The notes under the pieces: generated by a model | What the model saw: the letters and a program-made list of their open reading frames with translations, nothing else | What the model was told of the DNA's origin: nothing | The model's database searches: none | Shown here: piece by piece, positions 8,429-17,802 of the stretch | How the letters are laid out: each line of letters begins with the position of its first letter | Position numbering within the stretch: position 1 is the first letter of the stretch | NCBI GenBank assembly: GCA_017642885.1 | Contig: JAEPOM010000007.1 | Coordinates: 418 to 64,417, forward strand | Direction: 5' to 3' | Length of the DNA: 64,000 nt | Source of the DNA: Henriciella sp. | GTDB lineage: Bacteria; Pseudomonadota; Alphaproteobacteria; Caulobacterales; Hyphomonadaceae | Program-made: the position numbers and the translations under genes

Positions 8429-10035
8429 CAGTCTGTATCCTTCCAGAACCGGCTGGTTTCCAGTGCGAAATCGCGGGCGACGTCGTCCGCACCAATTGCA
8501 ATGAGCGTCTCAAGCAAGGTGATCACGTCAGGACCGGCAAGCGCGCTTGTGTCGCCCTGCGAGATCGCGAGCACCATCAGCGCGGTTTCACCCCTCGCGC
8601 CGGCTTGGGCCGCGGCTTTCAAGCTCGTCACATGACCCTGTGCGAGCCGCTCGCCCCGGTCTGTCGTTTGTGAGACGAAATCCCTGCCGATCGGTGAGAC
8701 CGGGATACCGAGACCGGTCCACAGTGTCAGGATATTCACCGCCTGAATTTCTCGCTCGGTTGAGCTGGCGGTTGTGATCAATCGCTTTTCGATCGACCTG
8801 AGCGCAGCGGGTGAGGTTTCGCCGCCTGCGATCGCCTGCGCTGCGTTCAATACAGCCTGATCGAACGGGTCTGCGGGCACAGAGGCGAATGATCGAAAAG
8901 TCGTGAGCCAGGCCTGCGAAAGATCCCGCTCCCCTGCCATGAGGGCGGCCTTGGAAAACGTCAGGGCATGAACCGCGGTCGCCTCGTTTTGTGGCAATTG
9001 CTGCAGATCAGTCGCAAACAGGTCCGCGATGCTGCGATAGTGCGCGACGCCTTCTCCAGCCGCGCTCGACAAGACCTCTGCGACGCTGGCGGAGCGCGCT
9101 TCGTCACTCGTCAGTGGGTCAGTCAGGTCGCTCAGTGCCTGTTCTATGGCGTCGGCGGGTTCATATTCTGGGTCCTCAAGGCGCGTGAGCAGAATATCCC
9201 TGCGATCTGCGGCCTCGATCAGCGCGAATTCGCTGGCCGCTTCGGCAAAAAGAACGCGAAGGTCCGCTGGAACACCCGGACGCTGCGCAATCGCTGCTGC
9301 GAGCCCGGGCCGCTCGATTGCGGGTTCCACGTTCGATGTGTCCAGGTCAGCCTTTGCGGATAGCGCGATATTCAAGCCGGTATCATAGCGCGCTTCAGGT
9401 GGGTCAGGCGCGTCGCCCGCTGCGGCGAAGATGGCGGCTACGGTCCACTCGTCCATGACGCCTTGAGACTCGGCGACCTCAATGGCGATTTGCGCGCCGG
9501 CGACATTGTCCTGCAGCACGGCGCAAACCGCGCGGAGTTTCAACCAGTAGCCACCGTCGCGAACCGGACCGTCAAGCTCTGAACAGGCGGACAATTCCTG
9601 ACCACTGGCCATGTCAAGATCTACCGCCAGCGTTTCCGCGTCCAGACCGAGTGTCTCTTCCTCAAGTTGCGGCACCAGGTCCGCAGCAGCGCGTTCCTCA
9701 CCGAGTTCCAGCATCAAACGTGCGCGTTCAGCCAATAACTCCTCCGCCTTCGTCCCCAGTGGCCGGGTTGCAGGCGACAGGACCGCCCGGCGAAGCAATC
9801 GGCGCTCAGCCGGGCTGAGATCGGCCGTACGGACCGACTGCATCAGGGCCAGCAATGTGTCATCATGGGAATATCGCCACAGGTTGGACGGAAATTCCGG
9901 TTCGCCGATTGAGAGATACCGCTGCCCCCAGGCGCTGATATCATCAAGGCTTTCGGACTCGACCTGCGCCGCAGCATTGCCGCAGAGCGTTAGCCCAACT
10001 GCCAGGACCGCGCTCAGCGCAGGTCTAGAGGACAT
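8428..10035 (-). CDS. Exported protein of unknown function, 535 aa
   Basis: An N-terminal signal peptide (about residues 1-24, cleaved after NAAAQ) precedes a mostly alpha-helical, Ala/Leu/Glu-rich body. There is no catalytic motif I can name; the helical-repeat look (AERRLLRRAVLSPATRP, EERAAADLVPQL) suggests a scaffold of TPR or similar type. It starts one frame over from the end of a 44-residue membrane peptide gene and its stop overlaps the cupin lipoprotein ATG. The three genes look like one operon for an envelope function. Confidence 0.7.
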   Translation of the reverse strand: MSSRPALSAVLAVGLTLCGNAAAQVESESLDDISAWGQRYLSIGEPEFPSNLWRYSHDDTLLALMQSVRTADLSPAERRLLRRAVLSPATRPLGTKAEELLAERARLMLELGEERAAADLVPQLEEETLGLDAETLAVDLDMASGQELSACSELDGPVRDGGYWLKLRAVCAVLQDNVAGAQIAIEVAESQGVMDEWTVAAIFAAAGDAPDPPEARYDTGLNIALSAKADLDTSNVEPAIERPGLAAAIAQRPGVPADLRVLFAEAASEFALIEAADRRDILLTRLEDPEYEPADAIEQALSDLTDPLTSDEARSASVAEVLSSAAGEGVAHYRSIADLFATDLQQLPQNEATAVHALTFSKAALMAGERDLSQAWLTTFRSFASVPADPFDQAVLNAAQAIAGGETSPAALRSIEKRLITTASSTEREIQAVNILTLWTGLGIPVSPIGRDFVSQTTDRGERLAQGHVTSLKAAAQAGARGETALMVLAISQGDTSALAGPDVITLLETLIAIGADDVARDFALETSRFWKDTD

Positions 10036-10159
10036 GTTCGATCTCTATCCGGACCTCGCCAGCTTCTGGCTTTTGGTCAGACATGGAGTTCCCTAGCCAC
10101 CACAAGACGCCGAGAATGGCGACCAGGAAGATGGTCAGGATGATGAGCCACTTGCGCAT
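10025..10159 (-). CDS. 44-aa single-pass membrane microprotein
   Basis: This short frame begins MRKWLIILTIFLVAILGV, a basic start followed by one hydrophobic helix (residues 4-22), then a polar tail ending RIEIEHVL. The stop TAG lies inside the start of the 535-residue exported-protein gene (ATG at 10035), an 11-base overlap that supports real translation and coupling. No family is recognised. It could be a small membrane partner of the downstream exported protein. Confidence 0.6.
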   Translation of the reverse strand: MRKWLIILTIFLVAILGVLWWLGNSMSDQKPEAGEVRIEIEHVL

Positions 10160-10252
10160 GATTGAATTGCCTTTCGCACGCTAAACCGATGGCCAAAGAT
10201 TGCCGGATCCGCTTCGTCTGTATAGGACAGGAAGCGCTGACCCGAAAAGACC

Positions 10253-10828
10253 ATGGCTGAAGACCGATCTAGTACCTTGAAAACCGACAGAAATGAGGCG
10301 ACGTGGGCGACCCGTACCGTTGCGCTTGTGGGATTGATGGGTGCCGGTAAGTCTACCGTGGGCCGCCGTCTCGCTAGCAAGCTCGGGCGTCCGTTCGTCG
10401 ACAGCGATGACGAAATCGAAAAAGCAGCCGGGCTTTCGGTCTCTGATATTTTTGCGTTGCACGGCGAAGAAGAGTTCCGCCGGGTTGAGCGCAAGGTCTT
10501 GCAGCGTCTTCTCGATGGCCCGCCGCAAGTGCTCGCGACAGGCGGCGGGGCCTATCTGAACGATGTTACGCGCGACTTGATGCGCAAACACGCCATCACG
10601 ATTTGGCTCAATGCCGATCTGGAAACGCTCTGGAAGCGCGTGTCGCGGCGCAATCATCGCCCACTTCTGCGTCGGCCGGATGCGAAGGAAGTGCTTTCCA
10701 ACTTGTTTGATGAGCGACGTCCTATATATGAGCTCGCTGATTTAACAGTCCCAAGCGTAGACGGGCCGCACTCCAAAACGGTCACCTCGATTATTAAGGC
10801 CCTGGAGACATGGACGCCGAAACCTTAA
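10253..10828 (+). CDS. aroK: Shikimate kinase
   Basis: Shikimate kinase phosphorylates shikimate with ATP in the aromatic amino acid pathway. The 191-residue protein has a P-loop (GLMGAGKST, 27-35), the shikimate-binding [16 protein letters not shown] and TGGGAYL segments, and the lid RPLLRR. It has a roughly 20-residue N-terminal extension before the core. The end overlaps aroB by 19 bases, giving a tight aroK-aroB unit, as in many proteobacteria. Confidence 0.95.
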   Translation: MAEDRSSTLKTDRNEATWATRTVALVGLMGAGKSTVGRRLASKLGRPFVDSDDEIEKAAGLSVSDIFALHGEEEFRRVERKVLQRLLDGPPQVLATGGGAYLNDVTRDLMRKHAITIWLNADLETLWKRVSRRNHRPLLRRPDAKEVLSNLFDERRPIYELADLTVPSVDGPHSKTVTSIIKALETWTPKP

Positions 10829-11943
10829 GCCCGCCTTTGACCGTCCGTGTAGACCTCGGTGCGCGCAGCTATGACATCCTCATCGGTGAAGGGCTGATCG
10901 CGCGTTCAGGTGCCCTCGTCGCGCCATATGCGGCGCAATCTCGCGCATTTGTCATCAGCGACGAAACCGTATGGCGCCTGCACGGAGTCCAGCTATGCGC
11001 AGGCCTTTCGGCGAATGGAATTCAAGCGATTGAGACCGTATTGCCCGCGGGAGAGAGCACGAAAAACTGGTTGCAACTCGGTGAAGTGCTCGATTGGTTG
11101 CTGGCAAACGGGGCCGGGCGAGATGATGTGCTGATTGCTTTTGGCGGCGGCGTTATTGGCGACCTGACAGGTCTTGCGGCGTCGCTTTTGAAGCGCGGCA
11201 TGCAGTTCGTACAGATGCCGACCACACTGCTCGCTCAAGTCGATAGCTCGGTTGGCGGCAAAACCGCGGTCAATTCGGGACATGGCAAGAACCTGGTCGG
11301 GGCCTTCTATCAGCCTCAGCTTGTGATTGCTGACACATCCATCCTCGCGACTCTGCCAGAGCGGGAGAGACAAGCCGGCTATGCCGAGATCATCAAATAC
11401 GGACTGATCAACGACCGCCCTTTCATTGACTGGCTGAGAGATCATGGCGCCGATGTACTGGCGCTGGAACCTGCCGCGATTGCTGAAGCTGTGGCTGTTT
11501 CGTGCCGGTCCAAGGCCGAAATCGTCGCGCTGGATGAGCGGGAAGGCGGTGTCCGCGCGCTGCTCAATTTTGGTCATACGTTCGGTCACGCGCTCGAAGC
11601 GGTGAACGGCTATCGGGCCAATCTATTGCACGGAGAAGCTGTGGGTACCGGAATGGTACTCGCTCTTCGATACTCTGCTCGTTTGGGCTTGATGACGGCG
11701 GAAGATGCCGAATATGCGGCTGGTCTCATTGCTGCAAGTGGGCTCGAAACGATGGTTTCCAACTTGCCCGGCGGTCCCTATGAGGCCGCGGCGCTCGTAC
11801 AAGCCATGCAGCAGGACAAAAAGGCGCGAGCCGGTAAACTTCCCCTGATTCTTGCAAAAGGCCTGGGTGAGTCCTTTATCTATCCTGATGCAGACCTGCA
11901 GGACGTGCAGGCATTCTTACAAGAGGAGCTGCAAAAAAGCTGA
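10810..11943 (+). CDS. aroB: 3-dehydroquinate synthase
   Basis: AroB converts DAHP to 3-dehydroquinate using NAD+ and a divalent metal. The 377-residue protein has the NAD-binding [10 protein letters not shown], the [13 protein letters not shown] segment, the catalytic/metal region AEIIKYG, and the metal-ligand histidines in [10 protein letters not shown] and LLHGEAVG. It is complete and of normal length. It overlaps aroK at the start, and its TGA overlaps the next ATG (TGATG), so it is coupled to the CorC-like gene. Confidence 0.97.
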   Translation: MDAETLSPPLTVRVDLGARSYDILIGEGLIARSGALVAPYAAQSRAFVISDETVWRLHGVQLCAGLSANGIQAIETVLPAGESTKNWLQLGEVLDWLLANGAGRDDVLIAFGGGVIGDLTGLAASLLKRGMQFVQMPTTLLAQVDSSVGGKTAVNSGHGKNLVGAFYQPQLVIADTSILATLPERERQAGYAEIIKYGLINDRPFIDWLRDHGADVLALEPAAIAEAVAVSCRSKAEIVALDEREGGVRALLNFGHTFGHALEAVNGYRANLLHGEAVGTGMVLALRYSARLGLMTAEDAEYAAGLIAASGLETMVSNLPGGPYEAAALVQAMQQDKKARAGKLPLILAKGLGESFIYPDADLQDVQAFLQEELQKS

Positions 11944-13220
11944 TGATTATCGGCACTTTATTGACCATCCTACTATTGATCGGGATGTCCGCTTTCTTTT
12001 CGGGTTCCGAAACGGCACTTACTGCGGCCAGCCGCGCCCGCATGCACCAGTTCGAAAAAGACGGAGACAAACGCGCGAGCCTTGTGAACAAGCTAATCTC
12101 TGACCGCGAGCGCCTCATCGGGGCGATTCTGCTGGGGAACAATCTCGTCAACATCCTGGCGTCCGCGCTGGCGACGAGCCTGTTCGTTAGTTTGATGCCA
12201 GGTCCGAGCGGGGTCGCCGTTGCGACAGCGGTGATGACCGTCCTGGTCCTCGTTTTTGCAGAGGTTCTGCCAAAAACCTATGCGATTACGCGGCCCGACA
12301 ATATGGCACGCTCTGTCGCCCGACCGATTTCCTGGCTGGTGGCGATGGCGAGTTGGATCGTGACCGGTATTCAGGCGATCGTGAACGTTACGCTCCGTCT
12401 GATCGGCGTGAAACCGCCCCAGGACGAGGTAACCGCGGAAGAAGATATTCGCGGCACGATTGACCTTCACCATTCCGAAGAAGGGCTTGATGCCAAGAAC
12501 CGGCACCGGCTCGTCGGCGCGCTCGACTTGAAGGATATGACGGTCGAGGAGGTGATGATCCACCGTAAGAACATTACCATGCTCGACGCGGATGAGACCG
12601 CCGACAGCATCGTTCGCAAGGCGCTTGCGAGCCCGCATACACGGCTTCCACTGTTCCGAGGAGACCAGGAGGAGATTGTCGGCATCCTGCACGTCAAAGA
12701 CCTGTTGCGCGCGATCGTTGGCAATAATGGCAAGACCAGCGGGTTGGATATTGTCGATATCTGCCGCGATCCCTGGTTCATTCCGGAAACAACGGCAGCA
12801 GAGGATCAACTTGACCTGTTCCTCAAGCAGCGCAGCCATTTCGCGCTTGTTGTGGACGAATATGGCGCCCTGCAGGGGTTGGTGACGCTGGAAGATATTC
12901 TGGAAGAGATCGTCGGCGATATCCGCGACGAGTATGACGTCGTCGTGCGCGGCGTTCGCCCGCAATCGGATGGCTCTGTGTATGTTGAAGGCGGTGTGAC
13001 CATTCGCGACCTCAATCGCGCTATGGGCTGGGAACTGCCTGACGAAGAGGCTGTTACTGTCGCAGGTCTCGTTATCCATGAGGCGCAAACCATTCCGGAG
13101 CCGGGCCAACGCTTTGCATTCTACGGCTATCGCTTTGATATTGCGCGCAAGAACCGCAATCAGATCACTGGTTTGAAAGTGATGCCGATGCGGGAAGATG
13201 ACGACGCAGCCGATGCGTAG
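11943..13220 (+). CDS. HlyC/CorC-family membrane protein (CNNM, CBS pair, CorC domain)
   Basis: The 425-residue protein has an N-terminal CNNM/DUF21 membrane domain (about 1-150, with FFSGSETALTAASR), a central CBS pair (about 200-330, including VDEYGALQGLVTLEDILEEIVGDI) and a C-terminal CorC/HlyC domain (about 340-420). Family members take part in Mg2+/Co2+ efflux or tolerance. Translation is coupled to aroB by TGATG, and the end overlaps the glycosylase gene by 23 bases. Gene order aroB-corC is common in alphaproteobacteria. Confidence 0.92.
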   Translation: MIIGTLLTILLLIGMSAFFSGSETALTAASRARMHQFEKDGDKRASLVNKLISDRERLIGAILLGNNLVNILASALATSLFVSLMPGPSGVAVATAVMTVLVLVFAEVLPKTYAITRPDNMARSVARPISWLVAMASWIVTGIQAIVNVTLRLIGVKPPQDEVTAEEDIRGTIDLHHSEEGLDAKNRHRLVGALDLKDMTVEEVMIHRKNITMLDADETADSIVRKALASPHTRLPLFRGDQEEIVGILHVKDLLRAIVGNNGKTSGLDIVDICRDPWFIPETTAAEDQLDLFLKQRSHFALVVDEYGALQGLVTLEDILEEIVGDIRDEYDVVVRGVRPQSDGSVYVEGGVTIRDLNRAMGWELPDEEAVTVAGLVIHEAQTIPEPGQRFAFYGYRFDIARKNRNQITGLKVMPMREDDDAADA

Positions 13221-13884
13221 TTTCGACGAAATCCTCGATCTTGCCGCACACCACCATGGCACGCGTGAACAGGTCCTGGAAAAAGCGCAGAACGAGCACG
13301 GCGTGAGCGATCTCGCTTCCATCAGTGACGCAGAATACTTGTCGGAAATGACCAAAGCCGTATTCAGCGCCGGGTTTAACTGGCAGGTCATCCGAAATAA
13401 ATGGTCTGGCTTCGAAGCGGCGTTTCACGAGTTTGAGCCTAGCCGCGTTGCCTTCTTTCACGATGAGGACCTCGATCGGCTTCTATCGGACAAGGGAATT
13501 GTTCGAAACGGCCAGAAGATCACGGCCACGATCGAGAATGCCCGGTTTGTCGCCGCCACGGCCAAGGAAAGCGGCAGCTTCGGTTCCTTTTTAGAACGGT
13601 GGCCAGTCGAGGATCAAGCTGGACTGATGGCCCATCTCGGCAAGCATGGCTCGCGTCTAGGTGGAGCGACGGCGCAGTATTTCCTGCGATTTGTCGGTTA
13701 TGATGGCTGGATTACATCGCGAGACGTCTGTGCGGCGTTGGTGAGAGAGCAAGTGCTCGATAAGCCCACGGCCACGAGCAAGACAGCGCTCAGGAAAGTT
13801 GATGAGGCTGTGTCTGAGCTTCAAGCTCAATCAGGCCAGCCCCGCGCCGTGATTTCGCGCGTCCTTGCGCTTTCGGTGGGCTAG
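13198..13884 (+). CDS. DNA-3-methyladenine glycosylase I family protein
   Basis: The 228-residue protein resembles the Tag family, which removes 3-methyladenine from DNA: SEMTKAVFSAGFNWQVIRNKW corresponds to the conserved helix with the FNW-I-NK-W pattern, and a DNA-binding helical region follows. The Cys/His residues of the E. coli Tag zinc site are not evident, so it may be a divergent branch. ATG at 13198 follows GGGAAG closely; an alternative ATG at 13213 overlaps the preceding stop. It sits between corC and trmD with 2 bases before trmD. Confidence 0.75.
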   Translation: MTTQPMRSFDEILDLAAHHHGTREQVLEKAQNEHGVSDLASISDAEYLSEMTKAVFSAGFNWQVIRNKWSGFEAAFHEFEPSRVAFFHDEDLDRLLSDKGIVRNGQKITATIENARFVAATAKESGSFGSFLERWPVEDQAGLMAHLGKHGSRLGGATAQYFLRFVGYDGWITSRDVCAALVREQVLDKPTATSKTALRKVDEAVSELQAQSGQPRAVISRVLALSVG

Positions 13885-13886
13885 AT

Positions 13887-14615
13887 ATGAGCTTTGCCGC
13901 GACTTTTATCACGCTATATCCGGATGCGTTTCCAGGTCCGCTCGGGGTTTCGATTTTGGAGCGCGCCCGGAAAGACGGTCTCTGGACCTTGAATACGGTA
14001 CAACTGCGCGAGTTTGGTCTGGGTAAGCACAGGCAAGTCGACGAAACCCCGGCGGGCGGCGGAGCAGGACTGGTGCTCAGACCCGATGTCGCCGCAGCCG
14101 CGATTGACAGCCTGCCCGCGTCCGAGGCTCCGCTGATCTATCCGAGCCCGCGCGGGGTTCCCTTCTCGCAGTCCATGGCGGAGGCATGGGCGACAGGACC
14201 AGGCCTGACCTTTTTCTGCGGCCGGTTTGAGGGCCTCGATCAGCGCGTCATCGAGAAACGTAACATGATTGAAGTCTCGCTTGGCGATTTCGTTCTTGCG
14301 GGCGGTGAAGTGGCAGCGATGGCAATGCTCGAAGCGACCTTGCGCCTAATCCCTGGTGTTGCTGGAAATCACGCCTCTGTGGAGGATGAAAGCTTCAGTT
14401 CGGGACTGCTCGAATACCCCCATTATACCTTGCCCCGCACCTGGGAGGGGGAAGGCACGCCGGACGTCCTTCTATCTGGCAATCATAAAGCTGTCGAAGA
14501 GTGGAGGAATCAGCAGAGTCAGGCATTGACAAAAACTCGCCGACCCGATTTATGGGCTCCTTTCCGAAATGGACCCAATTTGCGAGCGTCGGAGACGGAC
14601 GATGAACATGATTGA
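13887..14615 (+). CDS. trmD: tRNA (guanine(37)-N1)-methyltransferase TrmD
   Basis: TrmD methylates G37 next to the anticodon of some tRNAs and prevents +1 frameshifting. The 242-residue protein shows the SPOUT knot motifs: TLYPDAF at the start, [13 protein letters not shown] near residue 112, [15 protein letters not shown] near 132, and [10 protein letters not shown]. It overlaps the rplS start by 14 bases, in the usual trmD-rplS order. Confidence 0.97.
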   Translation: MSFAATFITLYPDAFPGPLGVSILERARKDGLWTLNTVQLREFGLGKHRQVDETPAGGGAGLVLRPDVAAAAIDSLPASEAPLIYPSPRGVPFSQSMAEAWATGPGLTFFCGRFEGLDQRVIEKRNMIEVSLGDFVLAGGEVAAMAMLEATLRLIPGVAGNHASVEDESFSSGLLEYPHYTLPRTWEGEGTPDVLLSGNHKAVEEWRNQQSQALTKTRRPDLWAPFRNGPNLRASETDDEHD

Positions 14616-15171
14616 ACAGCTCGAAGCTGAAGAAGTTGCCCGCGTTACCGCTGGCAAAACCATCCCAGAATTTTCGCCAGGCGATACGCTGTCTGTGAAC
14701 GTGCGTATTAAAGAAGGCGACCGTGAGCGTGTTCAGCGCTACGAAGGTGTGTGCATCGCGCGCGCCGGCCAGGGCCTGAATGAGAACTTCACCGTTCGCA
14801 AGATTTCCTTCGGCGAAGGTGTTGAGCGGGTTTTCCCGGTTGTCTCGCCGATGATCGAAAGCATCGAAGTGAAGCGCAAGGGCCGCGTTCGCCGCGCCAA
14901 GCTTTACTATCTGCGCGATCGCCGCGGTAAGTCTGCCCGTATTGCTGAGCGGACCACCGGTCACGGCATGGAAACAACTGAGATCACAACCTCCAAGACC
15001 GAGCTGCGCCGTCAACGCGACGCTGCGAAAGTCGCTCGCCGCGAAGAAGCAGCGAAAGAGCGTGATGCCGCAGCCAAGGCAAAAGCCGCTGACGACGCTG
15101 CAGCAGCTGCCGCGGCAGAAGCAGAAGCCGCCGCAGCCGAGGCCGCTCCAGAAGGCGACGCCGAAGCATAG
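14602..15171 (+). CDS. rplS: 50S ribosomal protein L19 with long C-terminal extension
   Basis: Residues 1-118 are normal L19 ([54 protein letters not shown]). About 70 more residues follow, with an alternating Ala/Lys/Arg/Glu composition (120-160) and then an Ala/Glu-rich acidic end. Most bacterial L19 proteins are about 115-130 residues. ATG at 14602 is preferred because GGAG lies 7 bases upstream and [11 protein letters not shown] matches the family. The gene is followed by a strong terminator, closing the aroK-to-rplS run. The extension is probably a solvent-exposed, disordered or helical tail. Confidence 0.95.
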   Translation: MNMIEQLEAEEVARVTAGKTIPEFSPGDTLSVNVRIKEGDRERVQRYEGVCIARAGQGLNENFTVRKISFGEGVERVFPVVSPMIESIEVKRKGRVRRAKLYYLRDRRGKSARIAERTTGHGMETTEITTSKTELRRQRDAAKVARREEAAKERDAAAKAKAADDAAAAAAAEAEAAAAEAAPEGDAEA

Positions 15172-15200
15172 GCCCTTCTCTGGACAACGAGTTCAAGAAA

Positions 15201-15228
15201 CCCTGCACCTTGGTGCGGGGTTTTTTTG
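15201..15228 (+). terminator. Intrinsic terminator after rplS
   Basis: CCCTGCAC pairs with GTGCGGGG around a CTTG loop, followed directly by a run of seven T. It lies 29 bases after the rplS stop and is among the clearest Rho-independent terminators in the window. Confidence 0.88.
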
Positions 15229-15337
15229 TGCTTGCTTGAGAGGTCGTTTGGGTGGTTAGGAGGCCGCGAGCGAGAGGTTTATTGTTGTTCTAATTCAGAC
15301 ACTCGAAATTCCTTCGCTTTGCAATTAAAACAGTCTG

Positions 15338-16351
15338 ATGAGCCAGATCACATCTCTCTATGTTCATAAAGTGATTAGCCAAGTTACCGATGGCGTTGCG
15401 ACTGCGGACTTACTGGCCCCCCTGGGCATGGATACGGATGCCCCCATCGACCCTAAACAAATGGTGTCATCGGATGCGTTCTATGCGTTCTTTGAGGAGC
15501 TATCGATCCGTGACCCAGATGGCCTTTCACTACCACTTCGTATTGGCGCATCCATGCGTTGCGACGAGTATGGGGCGTTTGGCTTGGCTTGGAAGTCTGC
15601 GCCAAGTTTGCGCGGTTCGTACGTCAGATCAGAACGTTACGGCCAAGTGTTGGGCAGCGCAGAGGCATATACGCTTCAGCAATCGAATGATGGTTGGTTT
15701 TTCAATCTTGATAAAGCGGGCGACGGTCGCTTGGGCATGCAGATCTCTAACGAAGCCAGCCTGTCGGCGGTGAACGTGCTTAGCAAGGAAGTCAGCACGA
15801 TTTCATTCTTACCGGTTGGGGTGTTTTTCAAACATTCACCAAGAGGCGACGCTAGCGCTTATGAAGACCACTTTGGCTGCCCAGTGCACTTTGAGTCAGA
15901 ACGTGATGCACTTCTGGTCAGCGATGGCAGCATGGATGCCCCGAATAGACTGGGTGATGAAACGATTGCGAAATTCTTTGATCGCCATCTCGAACAGGAA
16001 CTCTCATTGCTTTCGAGCGAAAGCAGTCTCGAACACAGCGTCCGACGCGCCGTAGCAAACGTCCTAAGTGAAGGCGTCCCCACACTGTCATTGATTGCAT
16101 CAGAATTGGGAATCGGAAGTCGAACCTTGCAAAGACGTCTTTCAGACAGCGGGCACTCATTTCAGACCGTTGTCGACATGGCGCGTCAGGATCTGGCTCA
16201 GAGATTGTTACGCGAAACCGATTACAGTCTTGCTGAAGTCGCGTTCCTGACCGGATTCGCTGAACAGAGCGGTTTCACCCGGGCGTTCAAGCGATGGGCA
16301 GGTCAAACGCCTCGCTCTTATCGCATCGGCGAAACTCAATCCCGAATTTGA
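15338..16351 (+). CDS. AraC-family transcriptional regulator
   Basis: The 337-residue protein has the N-terminal ligand-binding domain of the OruR/ArgR-type AraC branch (about 20-200) and a C-terminal double helix-turn-helix (about 230-330). The latter shows IASELGIGSRTLQRRLSDSG and the second-helix signature AEVAFLTGFAEQSGFTRAFKRWAGQTPRSYR. It is 99 bases upstream of the NmrA-like gene on the same strand and probably controls that cassette. The gene looks less GC-rich than its housekeeping neighbours, which hints at later acquisition. Ligand is unknown. Confidence 0.88.
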   Translation: MSQITSLYVHKVISQVTDGVATADLLAPLGMDTDAPIDPKQMVSSDAFYAFFEELSIRDPDGLSLPLRIGASMRCDEYGAFGLAWKSAPSLRGSYVRSERYGQVLGSAEAYTLQQSNDGWFFNLDKAGDGRLGMQISNEASLSAVNVLSKEVSTISFLPVGVFFKHSPRGDASAYEDHFGCPVHFESERDALLVSDGSMDAPNRLGDETIAKFFDRHLEQELSLLSSESSLEHSVRRAVANVLSEGVPTLSLIASELGIGSRTLQRRLSDSGHSFQTVVDMARQDLAQRLLRETDYSLAEVAFLTGFAEQSGFTRAFKRWAGQTPRSYRIGETQSRI

Positions 16352-16450
16352 GTTTGGCGCGATCTGGCAAAAAACTGGCGTGCGCGGACAAGAGTGCGCG
16401 GCGCGTTTTTCATATTCATCGACTTGCAGAAATCGAAAAGGAGCAAGTCA

Positions 16451-17296
16451 ATGAACTTCCTGCGCAAAAAGAAAGACCTCACTCTTGTTTTGGGGGGCAC
16501 TGGAAAAACAGGACGACGCGTCGCCGAACGTCTGAAATCAAAAGGTCACGAGGTTCGTATCGGTTCACGATCTTCCGTACCGTCTTTTGACTGGGACAAT
16601 GAGAAGGGTTGGGACGCCTGCCTAAAGGGTGTGACAGCAGCCTACATCACCTACGCCCCAGATTTGGCCATGCCGGGCGCGCCGGATGCAATTCAGGCCT
16701 TCGTCGATCTCGCCAAGAGTCGAGGTGTGAAACGACTGGTCCTTCTCTCGGGCCGCGGAGAGGCGGAAGCCCAATCTTGCGAGCAGATTGTGCAGAATTC
16801 TGGGTTAGAATGGACGATCGTTCGCGCCAGTTGGTTCAATCAAAACTTCTCCGAAGGCGCCTTCATCGACATGGTGCTGGGTGGAGCGATTACGCTGCCC
16901 GCTGGCGATCAAGTTGAACCGTTCGTTGATGTGGATGATATCGCCGATGTGGCCGTCGCCGCGTTCGTAGAAGATCACCATATTGGACAAGTCTACGAAG
17001 TCACAGGGCCTCGGCTGATGACCATAGCCGATATCGCCGCTGATTTGTCCCGCGCCACGGGTCGCGAGATCGCTTACATTGATGTGCCGCACGAAGCGTT
17101 CGTGTCTGAGGTCGCTAACTCTGGCGCGCCCAAAGAGGTAGTTTGGATGCTGGACTATCTTTTTTCGACGGTTCTTGATGGTCGAAACGCGCACTTAACA
17201 GATGGCGTCCAGCGCGCGCTTGGCCGCCCGCCAAAAGACTTTTCTGAGTATGCTCGCGAAGTGGCGGCAACCGGTGCTTGGAGGGTGGCAGCATGA
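16451..17296 (+). CDS. NmrA-like NAD(P)-binding oxidoreductase
   Basis: The 281-residue atypical short-chain dehydrogenase has an N-terminal Rossmann motif (LVLGGTGKTGRRVAERL, about 11-27), then WTIVRASWFNQNFSEG and PFVDVDDIADVAVAAF, characteristic of the NmrA/HSCARG group of NAD(P)-binding proteins. The usual Tyr-x-x-x-Lys catalytic pair is not obvious. ATG at 16451 has AGGAG 8-10 bases upstream. The stop overlaps the DUF4345 start (ATGA). With AraC, DUF4345 and DUF1772 proteins it forms a small redox/membrane cassette of unknown substrate. Confidence 0.85.
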   Translation: MNFLRKKKDLTLVLGGTGKTGRRVAERLKSKGHEVRIGSRSSVPSFDWDNEKGWDACLKGVTAAYITYAPDLAMPGAPDAIQAFVDLAKSRGVKRLVLLSGRGEAEAQSCEQIVQNSGLEWTIVRASWFNQNFSEGAFIDMVLGGAITLPAGDQVEPFVDVDDIADVAVAAFVEDHHIGQVYEVTGPRLMTIADIAADLSRATGREIAYIDVPHEAFVSEVANSGAPKEVVWMLDYLFSTVLDGRNAHLTDGVQRALGRPPKDFSEYAREVAATGAWRVAA

Positions 17297-17727
17297 GGCA
17301 GATCTTCACCAGATTGGCGCTGACAGGGGCCGGGACGATCCTCGGCCTTATCGGTGGCGCCCTGATGTTTTCACCCAAGACATTCCTTGCAATGAGCCAC
17401 GTCATTGTCGAACGTGATCCGAGCCTAATGTCAGAGCTCACCGCGCCAAGCGGCCTACTACTCATCTCAGGAGCCCTAATGATCTTTGGGGCGATCAAAT
17501 TTCAGTATGCGAGTTTAGCTCTTTTCATCGGCGCGCTTGTTTATGGAAGCTACGGGGCCGGGCGTCTCGTGAGCATATCGCTTCACGGGCTTCCCTCCGA
17601 ATCGTTGATCACTGCGATGGTCATCGAGCTCGCCGTTGCGGTCTTGTTGAGTGCACTTGGGGTCGTCAACCAGGTCGGTCAAAATAGCACCAACGCTGAC
17701 GCATACATCGCTCAGATGAGCGTCTAG
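17293..17727 (+). CDS. DUF4345-type membrane protein
   Basis: The 144-residue protein has four predicted TM helices and resembles DUF4345 proteins. A short basic N-terminus precedes the first helix, and the second helix region contains LTAPSGLLLISGALMIFGA. ATG at 17293 overlaps the previous stop and follows GGAGG. Function is unknown. Proteins of this type often lie beside NmrA-like oxidoreductases, as here, which suggests a shared membrane-associated redox role by inference only. Confidence 0.72.
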   Translation: MRQIFTRLALTGAGTILGLIGGALMFSPKTFLAMSHVIVERDPSLMSELTAPSGLLLISGALMIFGAIKFQYASLALFIGALVYGSYGAGRLVSISLHGLPSESLITAMVIELAVAVLLSALGVVNQVGQNSTNADAYIAQMSV

Positions 17728-17734
17728 CGGGACT

Positions 17735-17762
17735 GATCGAGGGCGCCAACCCGCCCTCGATC
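17735..17762 (+). repeat. Perfect 11-bp inverted repeat between the DUF4345 and DUF1772 genes
   Basis: GATCGAGGGCG pairs perfectly with CGCCCTCGATC around a CCAACC loop, starting 7 bases after the DUF4345 stop. It is not followed by a clean T-run, so it may be an mRNA 3'-end stabiliser or a partial terminator that lowers expression of the DUF1772 gene. Confidence 0.7.
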
Positions 17763-17802
17763 GCATTTCACTCTCATAAATCATCATTGGAGTTCAAGAA
17801 CT

